Below the pieces are notes generated by a model. It worked only from the letters and a program-made list of their open reading frames with translations, was not told the DNA's origin and made no database searches. A stretch of 64,000 bases of DNA from Oxytricha trifallax (Eukaryota; Ciliophora; Spirotrichea; Sporadotrichida; Oxytrichidae), in NCBI GenBank assembly GCA_000711775.1, contig ARYC01000187.1, forward strand, positions 1 to 64,000. The letters are read 5' to 3'. The position numbers and the translations under genes were made by a program. Shown piece by piece: positions 11,025 through 24,500 of the stretch. The stretch's first letter is position 1. Each line of letters starts with the position of its first letter.

Positions 11025-13211
11025 ATGTTCTCATCTATCGCAGTCAAGTAATTTGCTAAATAAGCAAAATAATGTCAAGTTTTCTCAGTTAATGTCAGAT
11101 ACTTCGCAACCATTCGGTAATATTGCTCAATTATAATTTTAATAATCTTATCTTTCGCTCTATAGTAAATTCACAAAAGACCACGAATGGATTGAGTATG
11201 ACACAACCACTAAGGTATATATTATCAGAGATTATCTTAAGGCCAAAATTCATAATAATTGAATCTTATTTAACAGAATCTCATGATAAATATAGATCGG
11301 AAAGATTGGCATCACTAAATTCGCTCAAGGTGAGCTTGGAGATATTGTGCATGTTGATATTAAAGAAGTTGGGCAAACTTTTACTAAGGGAGATGGTATT
11401 TATATCCCCGATACTTATATCAGAATATTTAGGCGGTAAATAAATTCCTTATTTATTTATTAATTTATTTATTTATCTATTAATTAAAAAATCTGAATAT
11501 CACTAAATAATTGGGTCATTTAGATATATATTTTTTGGCTAAATAATATAGATAAGAATAGTAAATTTATTTAACTTTATCATTTAACCAAAAATTAATG
11601 CATGAAATTTTTCTCTTCAAATATTTTTTTATAATAAATTTTTTAATTCTTTAATTAAAGTTCTTTTGAAATGGGATCAGTATTTATAATATACTATTGC
11701 CAAATGGATTTCCTGTAATTTTTAAGAGTTAATATATAAATTCTAGTATTTTTATATATTTGTTAAATCTTCATTTATTTTAATATTTTTATCAGTAAAT
11801 TTATACTTCTTAAACCTATATAAAATTGCCTTTGCCTTCTTATTAGGTAAAAAATTTTTTTAATTTAATTTCTAATTAAATTGATGATTATTTCCCCAGA
11901 ATTAAGATTTGACATTAGCTTATCTGGGGATCTTATTTAACTAACAATATAAATTAAAATATTTAAATTCAAAATTATAGAATATTACTCCTTAATTTTT
12001 AGCATACTTATCGAAGAGGCTTTGGTTATATTAAAATAAAAACAGATGTAAATATTTCTTTTGTTTTAGAATACATCTATTTTTAGAATAATTCCCTTAT
12101 TTAATCTCATTATTATAAATATAGTAATTATGTATAATCAAATTAATAAAAAATAAATCTTATATCAATCAATATTACTATAAATCAAATTAATATTCTG
12201 AATCATAGGTATTATTATAAAGTTAATAATACCATAAATTAGTATGTATAACCCGCATTAGAATTTTTTCATAAAAGATGGAAGTTTAATGGTGAATTTT
12301 ATAATATAATCACTTATGTTTTTTATATTAATTAATATCTAATTGATTACTAATTCAATTAAATAATATTTAAGTTTTCCCTTGCATATTTAGAGGTTCT
12401 TATATAAATTGACTATTGTAGGGAATTAAATGATTATATTGATTATTGATTATAAATTTAGGGATATCAATTGTAAGTGTCTTATTGGAATAAACAGCTT
12501 TCTCTTATTAAAGAATCTATAAAATATCTATGATCATCCACTCTTTTTGATATCATGATTAATTAATTGTAATAGACTGCAATCGAAAGTGTAAAGACTG
12601 CCGCTGATGTGTACGCCCCAGTCACTGGAGAAGTTATCAGCCAAAATTAAAAAGTTAAGGACGACCCAGCACTTGTAAACAGTGATTCAGAGACAGATGG
12701 ATGGCTCATTCAAGTCAAGATTAGCGATGAAAAAGATTTGAGTAAGATTTCTCAATTTATTCTATCTCGTATCTCATGCAGAAATAAATATTATAGGAAT
12801 ACACCGAATTTTGAAATTGTTTAAATTAATTATTATTTGTAATTTCAGCAATTTCTTGCTATATATTTTCAAACTCAAGTTTATTGTACTTAATGAATAG
12901 CGTATAAAATATAATAGTTGCTGGAATTATTGCTTTATTTTTATCTACCTTTTTTTATTAAAAAAAGCCTGCTATATCTTTTTGGAGTAGCTCAAAATAA
13001 AAATATTTGATCTACTAGGTTGGTTCAAGAATATTATCAATATTAAAGCAAGGAAATTAGTGAGATATATTGTAAAATCATATTAAATTTGAATTTTTAA
13101 TCAATTTAAATTTGATAAATTCATGTATTGCAACAATATTAATACTAAAATATAGGTGATTTGATGGATGAGAAGCAATACGAGAAATTTTTGGAAGAGA
13201 GCAAGCACTGA
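11025..13211 (+). CDS. Glycine cleavage system H protein, mitochondrial
   Basis: The lipoyl-carrying H protein shuttles the aminomethyl group between the P, T and L proteins in mitochondria. Exon 1 (11025-11116) gives an Arg/Ser/aromatic N-terminus suited to mitochondrial import. Exon 2 (11166-11214) contains KFTKDHEWIEYD. Exon 3 starts at 11296 with IGKIGITKFAQGELGDIVHVD. Coding resumes near 12576 with the lipoylation motif AIESVKTAADVYAPVTGE, then NSDSETDGWLIQVK to 12741. The last exon (13156-13211) ends KFLEESKH-stop. Introns are 11117-11165, 11215-11295 and 12742-13155 (long). Between exon 3 and the lipoyl segment lies a 1.16-kb AT-rich interruption, probably germline-limited. TAA/TAG are read as Gln. 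Confidence 0.93.
11416..12578. other. Candidate 1.16-kb IES inside the H-protein gene
   Basis: The coding frame stops making sense after about 11400 and resumes at 12576. No GT..AG intron joins the two sides in phase. The trinucleotide ACT occurs at 11413-11415 and 12576-12578, and joining there keeps the frame, though it adds about six residues unusual for the family. The exact boundary is therefore uncertain. The segment is AT-rich with no gene visible. Confidence 0.5.
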
Positions 13212-13354
13212 ATTATAAAAATCTGCAATATATTTCTCTTTAAGGTTACTTTAATATATGAGTTTCTATTATTACACATTCCTTATCATTCTTCCTCAAC
13301 CATATTTACATTTTCATAAAATTTGAATTAAGATTAAATTTGGCAAAAATAATA

Positions 13355-13771
13355 TTGTAGGAATACATTTGATTTGGGAAAATAAATAATAAATTAATTA
13401 ATTAAATATTTATAATTCGTGGCAGTTAACTTTCTGGAAACCTAGACAATATGGTACTTGTTTGAAAGAGAATTCAAAATTAGCTGGACTTTACTATTGG
13501 CGGTACCCCTCTATCGCATCCCTGAAGCGAGATAACTCGACTTTAATTTTGCATTAAAATCAACTAAACAAATCACCCAAAATTAAAGTCGAGTTATCTC
13601 GCTTCAGGGATGCGATAGAGGGGTACCGCCAATAGTAAAGTCCAGCTGATTTTTAATTCTCTATCGAACAAGTACCATATTGTCTAGGTTTCCAGAAAGT
13701 TAACTGCCACGAATTAATATTTAATTAATTAATTTATTATTTATTTTCCCAAATCAAATGTATTCCTACAA
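13355..13771. mobile_element. 417-bp foldback element with TAATA duplication
   Basis: The two arms (about 13355-13551 and 13578-13771) are near-perfect inverted repeats around a loop of about 26 bp. The ends are TTGTAGG..CCTACAA. TAATA flanks both sides (13350-13354 and 13772-13776), as expected for a target-site duplication. No ORF is present, so it is a MITE-like non-autonomous element. Confidence 0.85.
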
Positions 13772-13776
13772 TAATA

Positions 13777-14606
13777 TAAAAACCTAATTAAAATACTGTG
13801 AAGACTATCCTGTAAAGTTAATGCTATTTTATTTCCCTAATCATAATATTTAATCTCGTGATATTTTAAACTCTGCTATTATCTCAAAAGGGAGAGTTAT
13901 GAAATTAAAAAACTGTTTGATTCGATTTTTAGGTTTATTTTACAAATTCTCATTCAAAGTTACTTGGAAATTGATAAACTAATTGTATATCAAACATTTT
14001 CTTAACATTGATTCAATTTTGAAAATAAGTTAAGTTTTATATATAATAACTTTATCCAAAGTTTATCAAAGGACCAATAAATAATTAAGAAAGAATTTAT
14101 AATAAATTTGTTTAAGAGTCTATCCTTGATCTTCTCAATCTCAATTATCCTTTCAAACATAATAATTCTAAAATTATTATTTTAATTAACCAGGTAATAT
14201 TCTAGTTGAACCCTGGTAATATTTTCTAAAATATCATTCATAAGGTTATCTTAAATTTATTTCTTCAAAGAAAAGTGGATCATAAAATATTTATATAGTT
14301 TGCATCTTTAAATCACTAATAACTAAATCATAAAATCAAATAAAGTAAGCATGTCTTAAATTCCACTTTTATAACTAAAATTTTACTAACTACTGAAGGG
14401 GTCTAAAGAATATGTAAGCATAATATAAAAGCTTTGCATTTTTTTCATTAACTATTAAAAATTCGCTTTATCTTCATAGTATTTTTCTTTTATCTTCATT
14501 AGAAGTAAAATATAATTGAGATATCTTTAATTTTTAATGATAAAAGAAAGTTAGCATGTTAAAAAGAATAGAATATGATTTTATTATTTCAAGCAGTTTA
14601 AAAATA
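13777..14606. other. AT-rich intergenic DNA
   Basis: No frame with coding character is seen between the foldback element and the stop of the minus-strand coiled-coil gene. Confidence 0.5.
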
Positions 14607-17095
14607 TCATTGTTACTTCTCTATTTGGTTATTCAAAGCTGACTGTTAACTATGACTTAGTAGTTCTTTTGAATCTCTTAAATCCTATGTCCCATCTCTA
14701 TCATTCCCTTTTTGAATGATGACTGAATTATTTAAAGATTCCTTGAAGTTAATGTGAAATTATTATGTCTTTCTATTACCAGGAGCTCTCTGTGTAAATG
14801 GTCTACTTACTTCAGTTGATCCATTAACTTCATTTATAGGAATTCTCTCCCCTGAAAGTGGGTTCAAATTATTAATTGAATCAAAACCTGAATTTGGATC
14901 AAATCTTTGAATCATTCCTCCATTTGTTTAATAGTGCAAAGGTTGAGTGTTATTTAATGTTGATTGACTCATACTTAGTTTCTAGGAATGTTAGTTAGTT
15001 AATAATTACAAATATATTATTTTACTAATTATTATCAATAAGTATACTTTTCATTTTACCTTAAGTTATTATCTATCTATCTAAGTATACTTTCCATAAT
15101 TTATTTAGATATATACCAATGTTTATTCTTTTAATTTGGAATATTAATCCTTGAAAGCACCTTTGAATAGCCACTACCAAACTAAATATATATTAAACAA
15201 TATTTAAACTTACTCTACTAATTTTCTCAATTGATTGTGGATATCTTCTATGGGAATTATCTCCAATGTTGATTGTTTATCTTTTCTGAAGTCCTGCAGA
15301 TAAGATGTCTTTCGAGTAACTTGGATTAGCATTTTAAGCTTAAATTTGCTTAGCTTATAAATATCCACTAGAAATGTCATTTTCAATTAACTAAGTATTA
15401 AACCGCTACATTTAGTGAACTTAATTAGCTACTAGATTTGAAGTGTGATGGAAATTAAGATGATTAAACAATATATCACTTTGCTGAAGCAGCTAAGTCA
15501 AAGTGGAACCACTTCCTCTATGTGGTGAATTTACATTGCTTACTCCACCATTAGTTGTTTAGTACATTACTATGTCAAATATGTTTTTCATTTATTTCTC
15601 AATTACTCTAAAATTTTTTCTAGTATCGTTTCTATCTGCCATTGACTTTGTCAAAGCTTTAACTACATCGTTCATTCTTATAAATATAACATATAATATC
15701 CATAATTAGTAATCATTCTGTCTACCATCTTAACTTCAAGTTCAGCTGTAGAATTCTAAGCAAATAAGTATCGCATCTCATCCTTCAGATCATCTACCTT
15801 TTTAAAGCTAACATTTTTCAAATTTTGTACTGAGATATTTATTGCCTTCATATCAGATAGTAAGTGATCAGCACTTGGTGGAATGTTTCTTTTAATATCT
15901 TCAACCATCAACCAAATATCCTGTGTTTTGGATTCCACATTTTGAATTAAATCAAAGATAAGTTAATTATAATGCATTTTCAACTCTTCTTGCTACATGA
16001 TAAATGCGATCATGCAAAAGTTTCAATTCATCAATTTCATTAAACATAGTTCGGAGTCTTTTATTCATTCCTTCAATTTCTTCTTTAGGATTTTATTCCT
16101 AAACTTACTTTTTGATATAACTTTAAGCAGTTCCTAGCTTTGAAATACTCTCTTCCATTTTTTATTGTTATGAAACCATTTCTTTCTTTAAATCTTACAT
16201 TTATGACTCAAAAGCTTTAGTTTATCCATTTTTGTCTTTTTCTTTGATCAACTCAATAGCATCTCTCATTTCTTATATTTGATCTTTGATGTCATCTAGT
16301 TCCATTTCAATATCCTCAATAAATTCGCCATCCTTGCTATTGTTTTTGAAACTTTAAGTGCTGTTTTCATTGAAGTTCATTGAAGTCTTCTTAGTTAATT
16401 GACTTTTAAAAGCATTTGCAGCAGCAAGAACACCTACAGTACCTGCAAGAGTGCTTGGTCTTCTCAACATTACTTACCCTTCTTTTATTATGTTAATGAC
16501 CATTTCTTTAAGTTTAGATTAGTCAATGTTTCCATTTTAACCAGAATTTGTTTAAGAAATGCCACTATTCCCTCCAAGAATCATTTACTGTTACTGGATT
16601 GTGAATTGCTCTTGTAAATCTGAAACTTTATTAAGAGTTGCTTAAAGATCTGCTGCAGTCGATTTCTCAAAATTTTAAAATCTTTAGAGAACCTAGTCTA
16701 CTCTCTATGCCATTTACGATCTTAATTACTATAAAAAAGTAAAATATTTCAAAATAAATCATACATCATTTGTATCCATTCTACCTTGTATCTCATGATT
16801 GAAATCTTCTAATCTAATGATTTAAATTATAAATGGATTAATAATTTTACTGTTTGTCTTTATCGTGTTATACTGAAATCTCTTAGTTAATGTCTATAAT
16901 TGATCTTTGATGTAGTTAGCTTGAAATTTAAAGTGTATTTAAAATCTTTTTCAATTTGTCAAAATCAAATGAGAAGCTGAAAATACTATCGAGATCACTA
17001 CCATCCACTTAGGTAATTAAAACAGAATTTCTTTATAAAATGCTGTTAGATTTTTCGATATCCTTCTCCAAAGCTGTTTGGTTTTAATTATCCAT
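14607..17095 (-). CDS. Coiled-coil protein, unknown
   Basis: The start ATG at 17095 begins MDNQNQTALEKDIEKSN. The gene runs to TGA 14607-14609, with several short introns or IESs (for example around 16720-16760, 15980, 15650 and 15010-15200). The product, roughly 650-700 residues, is mostly charged, Gln-rich helix with heptad character. It contains a short Ala/Leu-rich segment (LRRPSTLAGTVGVLAAANAF, about 16410-16470) and a C-terminal low-complexity tail rich in N, S and Q. No catalytic motif is visible. It is divergent from the gene at 17200 with 104 bp between starts. A structural role (cytoskeletal or ciliary) is possible but unproven. Confidence 0.6.
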
Positions 17096-17199
17096 TTATT
17101 AAAATATATTTTAATTTTTATAGCCTGTTTTAAAGTACTTTTATAGCATATTTTTAAACATAATGAAACCAAATTAAAATTTAAATTAATTTATTTATA
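17096..17199. promoter_or_regulatory. Short shared upstream region of divergent genes
   Basis: Only 104 bp separate the ATGs of two divergent genes. The interval is almost pure A/T. It must hold both 5' leaders and any promoter elements if the two are on one macronuclear chromosome. Confidence 0.4.
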
Positions 17200-20100
17200 A
17201 TGGAACCTGTTACTGAATACGATCAGCAATATAGCTATCTTTTATTTTAATTTTATCCTCAGCTTGAGTAGCTGCAAGATGGAATGACTCAATTTGGAAA
17301 CATGATAGGATCTCCCTATGGAAGAGTTATGATGTACAACGGTACAAACCCAGCACAGACCTTGCCTTTAATGAGAAATGGTTATCATCAAGAATCACCA
17401 GGAACTACAAACAAAAAATCAAAGCGCCCTATATCAGCTGTGAATGGAAAGACTTTTGAAACTTAGACAGATTACCTCTAACAAATGTTTTAGCCTTACA
17501 TGCCACATTTAACCAAGAAATTTAATTTAAGCTCAAATGACTTCGTTAACAGCACCTATAGAAAGAAGCTGATCCCATCTTCAATGATGTACAAAAAGGA
17601 AGATCTATATGACTAGAACATATTTTTGAAACTGCAAATAAACGATTATCGAGAAGACAATATGAAATTAAGAACCAAAATTGCACAGTTAATGACTTAA
17701 TTAAAAGGAAGAGATAAACTATTTGACGATCTTTATAAATCAGCTTTCATCACTACTACAGGTACACTTGCCAAGAACAATATAAATAAAGATGTTTTGC
17801 TAATTGTTAACTTAAAGAAATAAGTTTAAGATCTGAAAGACTCCCTATATAACAAAGACGCAGAAATATTTGATCTTAAGAAGGATATTACAACAAACAT
17901 GCTTTATATTTATAGACTTAATTATTTGTAAGTCAACTAAAATAAAAGAATTAGAGACCGAGTTGAAAACATACATGCATGAATGTTTAAGACTAAGATA
18001 GGTTACTAATCAAGCTGTAAAAATGAGTGGAGAAATCGATTTAAAACGATTGTAGCAAGCTAATTTTGAATAAACTCAGCAGTTCTAGATGTAATAGGAG
18101 CAGTTTTAATTACAAATAAGCGAATCGAATGCCAAATTGCAAAAGATGTAGAATTATTAACAATAATCAAGACTTGATATTCAAAGCCTTAATTAAAAGA
18201 TTGAGTTTTACGAATAAAAAGTAGAATAACTGAAGGAGAGACTTAAAAACACTGAAGATGATAGAGATTCGCAAATTGATTAGAAAATTAATGAAATTCA
18301 AAAATTGAATAATAAAGTCAACAAACTAAAGGAGCAAATCGAATAACTTAAAAACTAATAAAATAATCAAGATTACAAAATCAAATAGTTGAATTCTGAA
18401 ATTTCTGAAAAGAGTGATAAGATAGAACAGCTATGTGAAGAACTAATTTAGAAAGATACAACGATAGCTCAGCATTCAATGCTAAATAAAAACATCTAGA
18501 AGACTCTTGATTAGGAAAAATATGAGCATTAGTAGACTAGATCTTAGATTGATGTTCTTAACAACTAATTATAGGAAGAATCATAAGAGAAAAAGAAATT
18601 AATGAATAAAATGGACGATTTAACTGGAGAAGTTGCAAAGCTTTAAAGCTAGATGAAAAGAGAAAATGATGATAATTAATAAGAAATCCAAAACTTATAA
18701 GCTAAATCGAAAAAAGTTTAAGAAGACATTATTTTGAAAATACAAGAGATAAGCAAGTTGAAGTAATAGATAGAAAATTTATAAAACTCAGAGTAAAATT
18801 TGCAGCAAGAAATAACAAAAAAAAACGAACAAGTTGATTTGAAAGATGCTGAAATTGTGCAGCTTATAAAAGTTATAGATGAAATGAGAAATAATTAGGT
18901 AAATATGAAGAAAGTATCTTCAAAGTCTTTAGTTCCTGAAAATGAAGACATCAAAAATGAGGAATCCGAAGATGATATTGACCCAGATGAAAATAAAACA
19001 ATATTATCGTAGTCTTTGCTTGAGAAAGAAGAATAAAACTCAAGTAGAAACCACAAGGAATTTGAAATTATAGTAGAATAAACAGAACTTATTTTAAAAG
19101 ATATAGGCTAGTAACTAGTAAGTTAAGCTTAAAATTTTAGAGAGTTTATTGGAGAATCAAACATTTACACAATTAATGTTGCTCATGATGATCAAGAAGC
19201 ATAGGAATTGGAAGTAATTCCATTTAAGTAATTTATATCTAAAATGGATAAGTTGAGCTCAATTAAACTTTAGCAAAGTGAAAAGGATTTCTTGCAAAAG
19301 ATATTCTCATTAAAAAATAACAGGAACTTAATGAATTTGAATTAGTTGACAAAAATCTTCAAGAATCTTGGAGTGAAAGATGATTAACCTAGGTCTAAGA
19401 AACATTTAAATTACGAATAACTGAATCTTTAATCTAAGAGAATTTTAAATAGACTTATTTCTTATATGGAGGATAATGAGCTAACTGATTAAGATGTATT
19501 TGGAGATATTATTATTGAATCGACTGTTAAAACAAAAACCAAATCAGAGAAAGTAGAAATCATCAAAGCACAAGAATTCTTTGACAAACTTTTCTAGCTA
19601 GAAATTAGAATAATAATAAATACACATCGGGGGCCCAGAAGTCCCCCCCATATGAAAGTGGTTAAATCACTATAGAAGGGTCTGAGCCCTTTATATAATC
19701 GTAAATGTCTGTTTGTTTGAGTGTAAACTAGGATCTCATCTTCTTTTTCTTCTCTTGTTGTCTTGTATTCTCTTCTTGTGTCTGTTTCCTCTTATGCCTC
19801 CATTCTTTCCTTTCTTTCTTCCCTTTTTAAAATAATCACGTTGTCTCCTTTATCTATAAATTCAAATTTATAAGCAATGTTTTGAATTTTTATAGAGAAA
19901 TCAATTTCTTTTTAGGCGATTGATCCTTTGAGTCTTGAAGTGATGAATTGAATAAAATCACTTTTTTGGAAATAAGAGTGCTTTTGGAGTCATTTATTTT
20001 AAAGTTGATTTGGACCCTTTTTTATGAGATTCTTTTTCAGCATTCACTAGCACGCAGCTTAATGAGTTGGCTCCTACATTCTTTAGGAGTACCAAAGCTT

Positions 20101-21317
20101 TTGTTAAAACATATAGAAATTATTATATAAAACTCCGTAAAAGTTAACTTGGCTAAGTTCTTATGCATTGATGAGGCATATCTGAATTCATTAATGTATA
20201 AGAAACTGAAAAGAGCTATTTCTGATTTTAGAAGTTCAGAAACGCTAAAATCAATAGGAGTTTGCAAGCGTAAAATACCCGAAAACATACTAAATCAAAG
20301 TAAAGATTCTGTCAAGCTAAAATTATTTTTCACTTTAATTTTATATCATTAGATAAAGGAATAATATCCTAATCTAAACTTAATGCTCCATAAAGTAATA
20401 AAGAGTCTTAACAGTCTTCTTAAAAATCTCTTCCATCAGTCATTTAATCAAACACCTTAATTAAAGCATCAGACTATATAAAATAAGAAACACAAGATAA
20501 ACTAAAAGATGAGATAGCTGACAAATCTCAACAACCAGTTCCATTAATTAAACAGATGTCAAAATAATCATCAATCAAGAGTAACAAGCCACCAAAGAGA
20601 TAAGTTTCAAATTACAATGAAAACACTCTTCTTTCCAATTAGATTTATAATGGTGACTAAACATAGACATTAGTAGGATTTGAATTAATTAACACATAGG
20701 CATTAAATGGTATGACTGGTGTTGATCCTAATAAGAAGGCTTCTTTATTGAAACCAATGCAATCTGGAAGTGATGATGATTTTAATTAAAGAGCAACAGA
20801 CAGCATATAAGATCCAAGTGCAACTCTTTAACTCCCTAACTAGGAATAATATAATGAAGATGAAGAGAGGAAGAGTGAGTATACTTACAAGACTGAAGAA
20901 GTTAGCGAGTATTACTCTGAATCATAGGACCCTGATTCACAAAGATAATCAAAGAATAGTTTGCCAGGAAAAAGGTAGTCCACTAAGAAGTCTTAAGATA
21001 AAAAGAAATCTACTCTTAAACCTTAAAATAAACAATCAAAGAGTGGACAACCAGCTGTACTTGAAAAACCTTAGAGAGTAGAGACGGATGAAATCTTAAA
21101 ATTAGAGCAACAATTTAACTTACAACATGCTGCTCCAAACAGAGACTCATTTGATCCATTTAATCCATTCCCTGCAAAGCCTCAAGATGAAGAGGAAGAA
21201 GAAGAAACTTATGGTAATCAACAACCGCATAAAGAGGAAGAATCATACTATGACGATGAGGAAGAAGGAGATGAACCTGATTTCGAGAGAGACTCTAATC
21301 AAAGAGATTATATTTGA
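17200..21317 (+). CDS. Large coiled-coil protein, paralogue A
   Basis: ATG 17200 starts MEPVTEYDQQYSY. A long Gln/Lys/Glu-rich coiled coil runs from about 17600 to 18950. A conserved C-terminal region follows (LQSKRILNRLISYMED near 19430; then, after an insertion, blocks up to SIGVCKRK near 20265). The tail (20390-21317) is acidic and disordered, ending DEEEGDEPDFERDSNQRDYI-stop. A 37-bp IES (17890-17926), a 0.3-kb repeat insertion (about 19620-19925) and an intron or IES near 20320-20350 interrupt it. The C-terminal region aligns block by block with the next gene downstream, so the two are tandem paralogues. The family is not recognised; there are no enzymatic motifs. Confidence 0.7.
17890..17926 (+). 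other. Candidate 37-bp IES, pointer TATT
   Basis: TATT occurs at 17886-17889 and 17923-17926. Removing 17890-17926 joins KKDI to CKSTKIKELETEL in frame and continues the coiled coil. Without removal the frame shifts. The segment has no GT..AG in phase. Confidence 0.55.
19620..19925 (-). mobile_element. ATT-tailed retroposon-like insertion in paralogue A
   Basis: Coding is lost at about 19615 and resumes at about 19935, judged by comparison with the downstream paralogue. On the minus strand the segment carries an ORF-like stretch, then TATAAAGGGCTCAGACCCTT, a GC-rich patch (about 19627-19650) and an ATTATTATT tail at 19606-19618. A second copy of this layout lies at 49725-50144. The tail and 5' truncation suggest a non-LTR (LINE/SINE) type of insertion. 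Confidence 0.5.
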
Positions 21318-21526
21318 TTAATCCTGCTTATTATTTATCTTTTCCTTTTATACCACAATTATAACATAAAATTTAGATTTAAATTGAAGTGTTTGGTGTA
21401 AGAATGTAAGTAGTTACATAAAATTGATAGATATTCACAAAAACAAATCTATTAATTATATTTAATTTTTCGAAGTCCTTAGTAATTTATAAATAAATAA
21501 AATAAAAGTTGAATTAAAGAATATAG

Positions 21527-24500
21527 ATGGCAACAATCACAAGTAACGCTTTTTAATCACCAAACAATCAATATAAATGTTTTAATATATTAAAAACGAT
21601 ATTGATTTCTATGGCTCACTAAATTAAAGAGACAACACTCTGAGCAATGACAATACTTTAAAAGCTACGAATCTAAGACGAACAGCAACCAAGTCAAATG
21701 ATAGATCCAAGGTGAATACGCGTTCATTTAATGCAAGGAAATATATATTTATTTAAATTAAACCACTAGGCAGACAAGCATCTGCTAAAAAAGACAAAAG
21801 ATCAAGCTCATTCTCCTCAGTTAACAATTAGGAGTCAAATGAGAGGGATCAGTTTAATACAAGATACTTCTAGTCAAACAACGCAAAGATATCTGGCGCA
21901 ACCAATATGCTCGCATAGTTTATACTCAAATTATTTAAGATCAATTAAATCTTTTTAATTTAATTTTTTCATAATATTTAAATCCTCTCATTATAATTTT
22001 ATACTAATAAAAATAAAACTTAAACATGAATAAATTAACTATTTGTTTCGTATTTTGCTATCCATTTAATATATTGATTTTAATATTATTATTAAGTATA
22101 GTTCAGACCAACCTCTCCTCACAGTAAAGCACCAGTTTGGGCTCGTTATCACATAGGGAGCCTGATGTACGATAAGGACAAAGAAGCACTATATTAGGAT
22201 GTAAATCAGCAGAAACTGCTCAATCATGAATACATTAAAGAGATCAGGAAACTTAGGTCAATCAATCAACAGAGGGAAAAGCAAGTAGGCAAACAAGACA
22301 GGCTTATTAAGAAGATGTTCACTAGTGGCCACTTAAATGCAGATGATGTTGGAGACATATAGGATTCTATTATGGTTTCAGAGTTGAAGAACCAGATCAA
22401 AAATCTTGCCAAAATCATTGAAGATAAAGATGAGATTATAGGTCAGATGAACAAAGATATCAAACTTAATAGCTATTATCATTCAATATATTCCTTATAT
22501 TTACAGTTTAGAGTTACATCACTGTATGAAGCCAGATAAGAAACTCAAGCAATACAAGAGGAATGCTAGAGATTAAGAGAAAGAACAGAGCAAGCAATTA
22601 GATTCAGCAAAGAAGTTGACTATGAAAGAATGGAGTTTGAAAATCATAATATGAAACAGACCATTCAATAGCTAGAATAACACTATCTCAAAATAATAGG
22701 CGACAATGAACAAGAAATTAATAATCTGAGGAATGATCTCAAGACAAGAGATGAAGATATTCTCAGTTTTCAATAGCTCCTTAACTATAAATATATATAG
22801 TAATTAATATTTCTAGTTAAAATGTAAGGCGATAAAGGCCTACAAATTGTTATGAAAGAAAAGGTGGACCTTAATGAACGTCTAAATGACATGCAAAAAG
22901 ATCTGTAACAAATGAACTCTGACAATTAGGCTCTTAAATAGGAAAAAAAAGAATTAAAAGATAAAATTTAGGAGCTTAAAGGTTAAATGGATATAGTGTC
23001 TGGAATGATTCCGGAAAAACCTGAATATTATTATATTATATGTAATATCTACTCTTAATAATTATAAACTTACTTGCAGGAAATTTAAGAGAAGAATGAT
23101 AAAATAGAAGAGCTTGAAATCAAAATATAGTAAAAAGAAGAGATGATAAAGCATTAAGTAACTAAAATTAAAGAAGCTGCGGAAGACAATGATGCTTTGA
23201 GGGAATAGCTCGATTAGACTGATAAGACTAAAAACGAAGAAAATGAATAGAAAGCAAAGCAGTTACTAGAGATGATCTCGAAAAACACTGAACTAGAGAC
23301 ATTAGTTAATCGATTGTAAAAAGACTCAAGCACAAGCCAGAATGAAAAAGAGCAAAAGATTAATGAACTCAATAATATTCTTAAAGCTAAAATGAAGTAG
23401 TTATTGGAGAAAGATGAGCAATATTTAAAATTAAAGGAGAGTCTTGAGAAGAAAAATCTCACTGAAGAAGAAAAAGAATTTAAATTTAGTTTACAATTTT
23501 TTGAATAGCAAAAATCTTAAATGCATCAAGCTCTAATTAAATTTGAACAACACACTGAGAAAATGAAGTCATAGGTAGAAGAACTCAGCAAATTAATTGA
23601 AGAACTCAAAAATTAAATTAAGGAAAAAGATTAAGAGATAGAGAGGCTTAGAGAAATTACTAAATCAGGAACACTATCTACTATCACAACAAATTAATTT
23701 TATATAATATTAAAAATCCACCATACATTGTGACAAAAAAGCCTAAACATACTACCGATAAAATTTTTATAGACAACCTCAAAGAAAAGAAACTTAATTA
23801 TCTATTAAGTATATATATATTTGGAATTATGCATAATATTATATGTATAAACCAGAAGGAGAGAAGGATATTACTGAAAGTGATTAGAAAAATATGGAAT
23901 AAGCAAGCGCCATTCTTTTATAATTATTTATCCTTGAATCTGTGGCTGGATATTTCAAGAAATTAGCTGGCCTAAGTTCATTTACTCCTTAAGGGGAAAC
24001 TTAATAGGAAAGCATTACAGGGATGCTTAATTTCAGAGTACTCTTTGGAGAGAACAAAATCTTCACTTATGGAATAAAAACTTCAACGGAAAATTTACTG
24101 CAAAAAGACATGAGATATAACTATAATTCCTCTAAGATGGAATCATTTGTTAAGGAATTTGAAGTTGTAAAGTACAATGAATTCTTGAGAATTCTATCTT
24201 TAATTATGCTCAAAGCTAGCTTTGATGTTGCATCAAAATTAAGAGTCACCTCTCTTAGTTAGATATTTATTATTTATTATCTATTTATTATTTGGCGACA
24301 TAATGTGTATGAAAGAGGATAAAAGACTTGTTAGATATGATATCATACAAATGGTTTTAGAAAACTTTGGAATTTTTGAAGACCTTCCTCCCTCTGACCA
24401 CAATTTGAGATTTGAGCCTTTAGACCTTAAATCCAAGAGAATTATGAACAGATTGGTGAATTACCTCAAATCAATTAAACTTCCAGAAGATCTAAATGGG

